Shown here piece after piece: positions 58,757 to 64,000 of a stretch of 64,000 nt of DNA (positions are counted from its first letter, which is position 1; each line of letters begins with the position of its first letter). The DNA comes from Glandiceps talaboti (lineage: Eukaryota; Hemichordata; Enteropneusta; Spengelidae). The stretch covers positions 2,601,501 to 2,665,500 of the forward strand of contig NC_135560.1 of the NCBI RefSeq assembly GCF_964340395.1. Reading direction: 5' to 3'. A program made the translations under genes and the position numbers. The notes below the pieces were generated by a model. That model did not search any database and was not told the origin of the DNA. It saw only the letters and a list, made by a program, of their open reading frames with translations.

Positions 58757-59698
58757 TTAAACTTGAGATTCTAATGACTCTGCTCCTTTAATGCCAATTA
58801 TCTGTTTTTCATCAAACTTGTTCAAATCCTTGGTTATCGGATCTCCCAATGTCATGTTGATTGTATGTGTGTTGGTAGAAGCATCGATACATACAGACCA
58901 CGGACGTCTTAAATCTTGTTTTCGTGGTTCATCGCTATGTAGAGACATTGGACGTTTTAAATCTCGTCTTCGTGGTTCATCTTCGAAATCTGTCTTCAAA
59001 ACTTCAAAATTTACACAATCAGCCTCTTCAAATTGTACAAATTTGGTAGGTATTATAATTTTAGAATTTCTAGCGTCGGATTCGCGTCGTTTCTCGTTCT
59101 TTGTTTGAGTCTCTTGATGGTGGAATCTGTACTCGACGTCCAAAGTATCGTTACTGAAGCCTACTACTGGGGCAAAGGATGGATGAAAGACACCCTTTGG
59201 AGTTAGGTTGGCGTTACGGTCTTGAAATCCAGCGTTCGCAACAGCACCGTTTGTAGCAGGGGGTTCTTTCTCGTTAGAGGTAACTTCATCTGTAGTTGGT
59301 GTCACAATCTCTGTTGTGTCTTTCTCTTGTGAGCGATGGAACTTGATGTACAATACATATACCAAACAAACAACAAGTGCATCTATAAACAAGAAGAGAC
59401 TAAATAAAACCGGGACAACCATCATTTTCTGCAACGCCGGTGTCCGTGGAAACGAAAGGTTTAATACAGTTAGGGCTAATGCTACATTCTGACAACCAGT
59501 CTCAAACGCAACAGTCCGTCTTTTGCGGTGAGGAAGGCGAAGGATCGAAGCAATTGTATATCCACAGGAAAATGCTAATATTGGATATATGGCAGTGAGT
59601 ACCCAGGGTTTCCAGTCACTCTGGTATATATCTGGTTGAGTAACTCCAAGAATTATTGTTATCACCAATATTAAGACGAGAGATCCAGCACTGCAAAC
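58757..59698 (-). CDS. SLC10A: SLC10A2-like sodium/bile-acid cotransporter, terminal exon
   Basis: The acceptor is ccataag|GTT. There are 313 codons to TAA at 58757-58759. Reading order: a helix (VCSAGSLVLILVITIILG), a helix around WVLTAIYPILAFSCGYTIAS, then RRTVAFETGCQNVALALTVL, then a last helix near residues 92-118. RRTVAFETGCQN is the family core; its Glu and Gln belong to the sodium sites known from ASBT structures. A tail of about 190 residues, rich in charged residues, follows and is much longer than in vertebrate ASBT/NTCP. It contains a 16-residue tandem duplication (DEPRRRDLKRPMSLHS, then DEPRKQDLRRPWSVCI; 48 bp period). Candidate polyadenylation signals (AATAAA on the minus strand) occur near 58520-58530. 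Confidence 0.93.
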   Translation of the reverse strand, partial: VCSAGSLVLILVITIILGVTQPDIYQSDWKPWVLTAIYPILAFSCGYTIASILRLPHRKRRTVAFETGCQNVALALTVLNLSFPRTPALQKMMVVPVLFSLFLFIDALVVCLVYVLYIKFHRSQEKDTTEIVTPTTDEVTSNEKEPPATNGAVANAGFQDRNANLTPKGVFHPSFAPVVGFSNDTLDVEYRFHHQETQTKNEKRRESDARNSKIIIPTKFVQFEEADCVNFEVLKTDFEDEPRRRDLKRPMSLHSDEPRKQDLRRPWSVCIDASTNTHTINMTLGDPITKDLNKFDEKQIIGIKGAESLESQV

Positions 59699-59995
59699 CT
59701 TATGGAGAAAATAATAGAAAAATTAGTTCCATGTCAAAATTCAGTATTTGTGAAGGGATGATGTAACACCTCAACTTTTGTAATGCATGTTAGGCATTGT
59801 AATAACACAGAGTAAAGATAACAACCCCTGTCGGTATAGGCATAATAGTGTAAAGGGTATTTTTCAGTGTAGTCAGGAAATATGGTAAATCGTAGTTAGT
59901 TGAAACATTGACTTGTTAATCAATTTGTATCAATCACCTGTTTATGTCTATACTGTATACATTTGAATGTAAATACTATACTAGTAATGGAGTCA

Positions 59996-60352
59996 TGATG
60001 GGTGAATGGTTAGCGTGACTGGCTTGGAATCTACAGGTTGCAGGTTCGAGCCCTGTCGCTGCTTGCTGTTTGTTTCTGAGTGGCTAAAGTCCTTGGGCAA
60101 GATTTGAACCACGACTGTGCTTCAGTCAACCCAGCTGTATAATTGGGGACCTGGTAGGATGTAGGTTGCAATGTGAAGGCTTTAATCCTATGCGCTTAAA
60201 TGGCTGCAATGGATTGTATGCTCCCCGGGGAGTTGAGGAAGACTAAAGGGCCGTTGTGCCGTTCTGATCCGAGCCAGGGGTAATAAATTGTAAAGCGCTT
60301 TGAGCACGGTGTGGGAAAGCGCTATATAAGAACCGAACATTATTATTATTAA
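59996..60352 (+). mobile_element. tRNA-derived SINE
   Basis: Pol III promoter boxes are present: A box TAGCGTGACTGG (60011-60022) and a canonical B box GGTTCGAGCCC (60043-60053), about 30 nt apart. A central region follows (CTTGGGCAAG, then CCAGCTGTATAATTGGGGAC) that looks like a conserved SINE core. The LINE-related tail is AAAGCGCTATATAAG ending in (ATT)n. It lies in the SLC10A intron, antisense to the gene. Confidence 0.82.
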
Positions 60353-60463
60353 TGGTCAATTGATGGGTCATTCACTCTATGAATAAATTACGTATTACCA
60401 TTGCGTGAGTGAACGAGTGAGATAGACAGTCAATCAATCACACATTCTTTACTTCTACGCGTA

Positions 60464-60903
60464 TGTATGTATGTATGTATGTATGTATGTATGTATGTAT
60501 GTATGTATGTATGTATGTATGTATGTATGTATGTATGTACGTACGTACGTACGTATGTATGTATGTATGTATGTATGTATGTATGTATGTATGTATGTAT
60601 GTGTGTGTGTGTGTGTGTGCGCGTGCGTGCGTGCGTGCGTGCGTATGTATGTATGTATGTATGTATGCATGCATGCATGTATGTATGTATGTATGTATGT
60701 ATGTATGTATGTATGTATGTATGTATGTATGTATGTATGTGTATATGTGTGTGTATGTATGTATGTATGTATGTATGTATGTATGTATGTATGTGTGTGT
60801 GTGTGTGCGTGCGTATGTATGTATGTATGTTTATGTGTGTATGTATGTGTGCGTGCGTGCGTGCGTGCGTGCGTATGTATGTATGTATATATGTATGTAT
60901 GTA

Positions 60904-60934
<31 letters not shown>

Positions 60935-60963
60935 ATGTATGTATGTATGTATGTATGTATGTA

Positions 60964-60998
<35 letters not shown>

Positions 60999-61071
60999 AT
61001 GTATGTATGTATGCATGCATGTATGTATGTATGTATGTATGTATGTATGTATGTATGTATGTATGTATGTA
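60464..61071. repeat. (GTAT)n compound microsatellite, 0.6 kb
   Basis: GTAT is interspersed with blocks of GTAC, GTGT, GTGC and GCAT. The tetranucleotide phase is kept nearly throughout. Lies in the SLC10A intron. The overlapping 200-240 codon frames on both strands are artefacts. Confidence 0.97.
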
Positions 61072-61165
61072 GAAGTGCAAAAGGAACGAGTGGGACAGTC
61101 CCGAATAAATAGATACAATCCGACGTTTCGAATAAAAATTCTGTTTCAAGGTATTCAAGGCTCGA
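61072..61165. mobile_element. Possible transposable-element tail next to the microsatellite
   Basis: CAATCCGACGTTTCGAATAA then TTCTGTTTCAAGGTATTCAA resembles the CGAAACGTCGG-type ends seen at retroelement tails. It abuts the GTAT array directly. Weak evidence. Confidence 0.25.
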
Positions 61166-61770
61166 CATAGTTGGTTAATATCTGATTATAGACTATACCT
61201 CGATGCTATATCTGAATGTCATGGAATAGAACAACAACCGCGCCAGATTGACGGTTACAGGTAGGAACATATAGTCAAAAGGTTGTTATATTTAGTCTGT
61301 AAACCTGGAAAACAACAATCTATGAAATATTACACGCCCCTGTGTTTGTGGTGTGTCAGAAAACTCAAAGAAAGCGTTTGTGCGCCATTATGGTGAAAAG
61401 GGAAAACGGGAAAAGGGAAAAAGGAACAAAACAGACGCAAATTGAAGACGTGTGCTTTATTCTTTCTGATAACGTCAGAGAAAGTGTGATCACAAAAAAC
61501 TAGCACGACAGGGTATTTTCCTTCAATACATATGATTGTTTGATCATCTCAGTGAAAACTAAAATGAAAATGATTGATATATTGTTAAAGTTGTTCAATA
61601 TTTCACGATTTAAAGGAAAAGAGACACAATTTTGAAAGGGTTTTAATGATGGCCGCGATTAGCTAGGATTATATGATTCCACTTAGACGGACAAACCTGC
61701 GTGGGATTGTTGAAAGATGGATGACTTGTTGAATATGATCAAATGAAGGTCAAACCAATACTGCACCCAC

Positions 61771-61975
61771 CTTTGTTGCTACCTTGGCAACTTTGTCTGA
61801 TCGCCACTTGATAATCATACCAATTGCAGCAGGGACCAATATTGCGATCACCGCCAGCATAATATCAACATATGGGATAACTGTAATTGCATCCACCCAA
61901 CTCCGACTGTAGGCGAACAGACACAACGGCATCATTCCAGTCGCCAAAATAGTAGAACATGTTGTCATGCAGATA
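61771..61975 (-). CDS. SLC10A: SLC10A2-like sodium/bile-acid cotransporter, internal exon
   Basis: The acceptor is cttcatag|T and the donor is ACAAAG|gtgggt, phase 0. It encodes ICMTTCSTILATGMMPLCLF, then AYSRSWVDAITVIPYVDIML and AVIAILVPAAIGMIIKWRSD, ending KVAKVATK. The run MTTCST.(A)..GMMPLCLF.Y...WVD..VIPY..I......IP..IGM matches vertebrate ASBT/NTCP closely and covers mid-protein membrane helices. Na+-coupled uptake of bile acids or related organic anions is the family role; actual substrates in an invertebrate are unknown. The exon joins in phase to the terminal exon. Preceding exons were not found and must lie right of the window. Confidence 0.93.
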
Positions 61976-62083
61976 CTATGAAGAGAAAGGAGAGAGATGT
62001 ACTGACAAAAGATTATTAATTAAATGAAAAGGTGATGTTTTTATGTTTAATATTGTGAGCGTCACCATTAAATAACCATCTTT

Positions 62084-62178
62084 GCAAGGGTGTGTGACTA
62101 ACGACGTCCAAGTGGAATCACATCATCTCTGGATAGATTAGGATTTCACTCGGACGTCGTTAGTCACGCACCTGCAAG
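62084..62178. mobile_element. MITE-like hairpin
   Basis: Arms of about 36 bp, GTGACTAACGACGTCC (left) and GGACGTCGTTAGTCAC (right), are extended outward to GCAAGGG and CCTGCAAG with a few mismatches. The loop is about 22 nt. No coding content. It is just upstream of the SLC10A internal exon. Confidence 0.6.
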
Positions 62179-62616
62179 ATAATCATGAATTGACAAATTT
62201 AGTAACTTACATCTCTCATTGTACAACATTAAAGCCCAAACTGTCTTGTTAGATATTATGACTATAATCGTAATATCATACATCCTGTACAGTATTAAGT
62301 CACTTGTGGGTATACATATTTGTGTAACAGAATGGTGAAATATATCCATGGTGAAATATATCCAGTCAAATTGGGTTTTTGGGTCCGCACCCAAATGTTG
62401 TACCCTCAATGTAATCACGATTTTAACTTGTTACTGTTAGAGTACTACTTATAAATATTAACATCTACCATTTTATACAAATAATTAGACATTATTGGTA
62501 TTTTAGTCAATGTTTAATGACTATATCGTTGGTTGTCTGGTCGAAAGAAAAATGAATTCTCCAGTTACAGCTAGTAAGATAAAACAAAAAAAACCAAATG
62601 TTTTAAAGAATCGTCA

Positions 62617-63918
62617 TCAGTTACGTCAGGGAGTGGTACTAGTGACTTAGATCAGTTACGTCAGGGAGTGGTACTAGTGACAGATCAGTTACGTCAGGGA
62701 GTGGTACTAGTGACAGATCAGTTACGTCAGGGAGTGGTACTAGTGACAGATCAGTTACGCCAGGGAGTGGTACTAGTGACAGATCAGTTACGCCAGGGAG
62801 TGGTACTAGTGACTTAGATCAGTTACGTCAGGGAGTGGTACTATTGACTTAGATCAGTTACGTCAGGGAGTGGTACTAGTGACTTAGATCAGTTACGTCA
62901 GGGAGTGGTACTAGTGACTTAGATCAGTTACGTCAGGGAGTGGTACTAGTGACTTAGATCAGTTACGTCAGGGAGTGGTACTAGTGACTTAGATCAGTTA
63001 CGTCAGGGAATGGTACTAGTGACTTAGATCAGTTACGTCAGGGAGTGGTACTAGTGACTTAGATCAGTTACGTCAGGGAGTGGTACTAGTGACTTAGATC
63101 AGTTACGTCAGGGAGTGGTACTAGTGACTTAGATCAGTTACGTCAGGGAGTGGTACTAGTGACTTAGATCAGTTACGTCAGGGAGTGGTACTAGTGACTT
63201 AGATCAGTTACGTCAGGGAGTGGTACTAGTGACTTAGATCAGTTACGTCAGGGAGTGGTACTAGTGACTTAGATCAGTTACGTCAGGGAGTGGTACTAGT
63301 GACTTAGATCAGTTACGTCAGGGAGTGGTACTAGTGACAGATCAGTTACGTCAGGGAGTGGTACTAGTGACTTAGATCAGTTACGTCAGGGAGTGGTACT
63401 AGTGACTTAGATCAGTTACGTCAGGGAGTGGTACTAGTGACAGATCAGTTACGTCAGGGAGTGGTACTAGTGACAGATCAGTTACGTCAGGGAGTGGTAC
63501 TAGTGACTTAGATCAGTTACGTCAGGGAGTGGTACTAGTGACTTAGATCAGTTACGTCAGGGAGTGGTACTAGTGACTTAGATCAGTTACGTCAGGGAGT
63601 GGTACTAGTGACTTAGATCACTTACGTCAGGGAGTGGTACTAGTGACAGATCAGTTACGTCAGGGAGTGGTACTAGTGACAGATCAGTTACGTCAGGGAG
63701 TGGTACTAGTGACTTAGATCAGTTACGCCAGGGAGTGGTACTAGTGACAGATCAGTTACGTCAGGGAGTGGTACTAGTGACAGATCAGTTACGTCAGGGA
63801 GTGGTACTAGTGACAGATCAGTTACGTCAGGGAGTGGTACTAGTGACTTAGATCAGTTACGTCAGGGAGTGGTACTAGTGACTTAGTTCAGTTACGTCAG
63901 GGAGTGGTACTAGTGACT
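62617..63918. repeat. 33/35 bp minisatellite, about 38 copies
   Basis: The unit contains GATCAGTTACGTCAGGGAGT then GGTACTAGTGACTTA; the 33 bp form has ACA in place of ACTTA. Every unit has TTACGTCA (rarely TTACGCCA) and ACTAGT. It lies upstream of the visible SLC10A exons, so it is probably in an intron. Confidence 0.98.
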
Positions 63919-64000
63919 TTAGGTGTAGAGCTGTCAACTTAGATTATACTAGGGATGGTGTCACAGTTTTAGAATGATAAAGATTTAATTCATTTATATT

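Noticed and set aside
59996-60070. Functional tRNA gene
   Set aside because: A and B boxes are present but the acceptor stem and cloverleaf are not; a SINE body and LINE-like tail follow.

Overview
This is a eukaryotic, animal genomic window. It is AT-rich, and its genes are split into short exons with GT-AG junctions. By my own rough addition, 40-45% of it is tandem repeats. The two recognisable genes, several LINE, Mutator-like and tRNA-SINE remnants, and the abundance of TGTACA/ACATGT words suggest a marine invertebrate. A deuterostome such as a hemichordate or amphioxus is plausible, but the species cannot be fixed from sequence alone. No bacterial-style operon, rRNA, functional tRNA or CRISPR array is present.

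Gene 1 (about 7862-21440, minus strand; a probable 5' UTR exon lies at 22420-22504) is the N-terminal part of a DENND4-family Rab exchange factor (human DENND4A/B/C, fly Crag). I resolved nine coding exons with consistent reading phases and splice sites. They encode about 496 residues: the MABP domain, uDENN, and the start of cDENN. The rest (cDENN end, dDENN, C-terminal half) was not found and presumably lies left of the window. Almost every intron is swollen by a different minisatellite (23, 60, 35, 78, 20, 72, 44 and 48 bp units), and several arrays start within about 30 nt of a splice site.

Gene 2 (58757-61975, minus strand) is the 3' part of an SLC10A2-like sodium/bile-acid symporter. 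It has an internal exon and a terminal exon separated by a 2.1 kb intron holding a tRNA-derived SINE and a (GTAT)n array. Upstream exons must lie right of the window.

Between and around the genes lie:
- a non-autonomous MULE transposon, 12883-13814, with a 9 bp target duplication, minisatellite-filled terminal repeats and a transposase C-terminus remnant;
- an L2/CR1-like LINE fragment (27077-28020, minus) and two more LINE fragments (54462-54870 and about 55140-55540, plus), the last interrupted by a 66 bp hairpin insertion;
- several foldback or MITE-like palindromes;
- a palindrome at 55767-55912 whose two arms each carry a hammerhead-ribozyme-like core, of the kind found in Penelope-like elements;
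- very large minisatellites: 57 bp unit at 35900-40491, 29 bp unit at 49608-53635 (with a 1131 bp higher-order repeat), 43 bp, 41 bp, 30 bp, 26/27 bp and 35 bp units, plus long tetra- and pentanucleotide arrays.

The long open frames in the window (up to 990 codons) are almost all by-products of stop-free tandem repeats and are not treated as genes. The two genes have no evident functional link.
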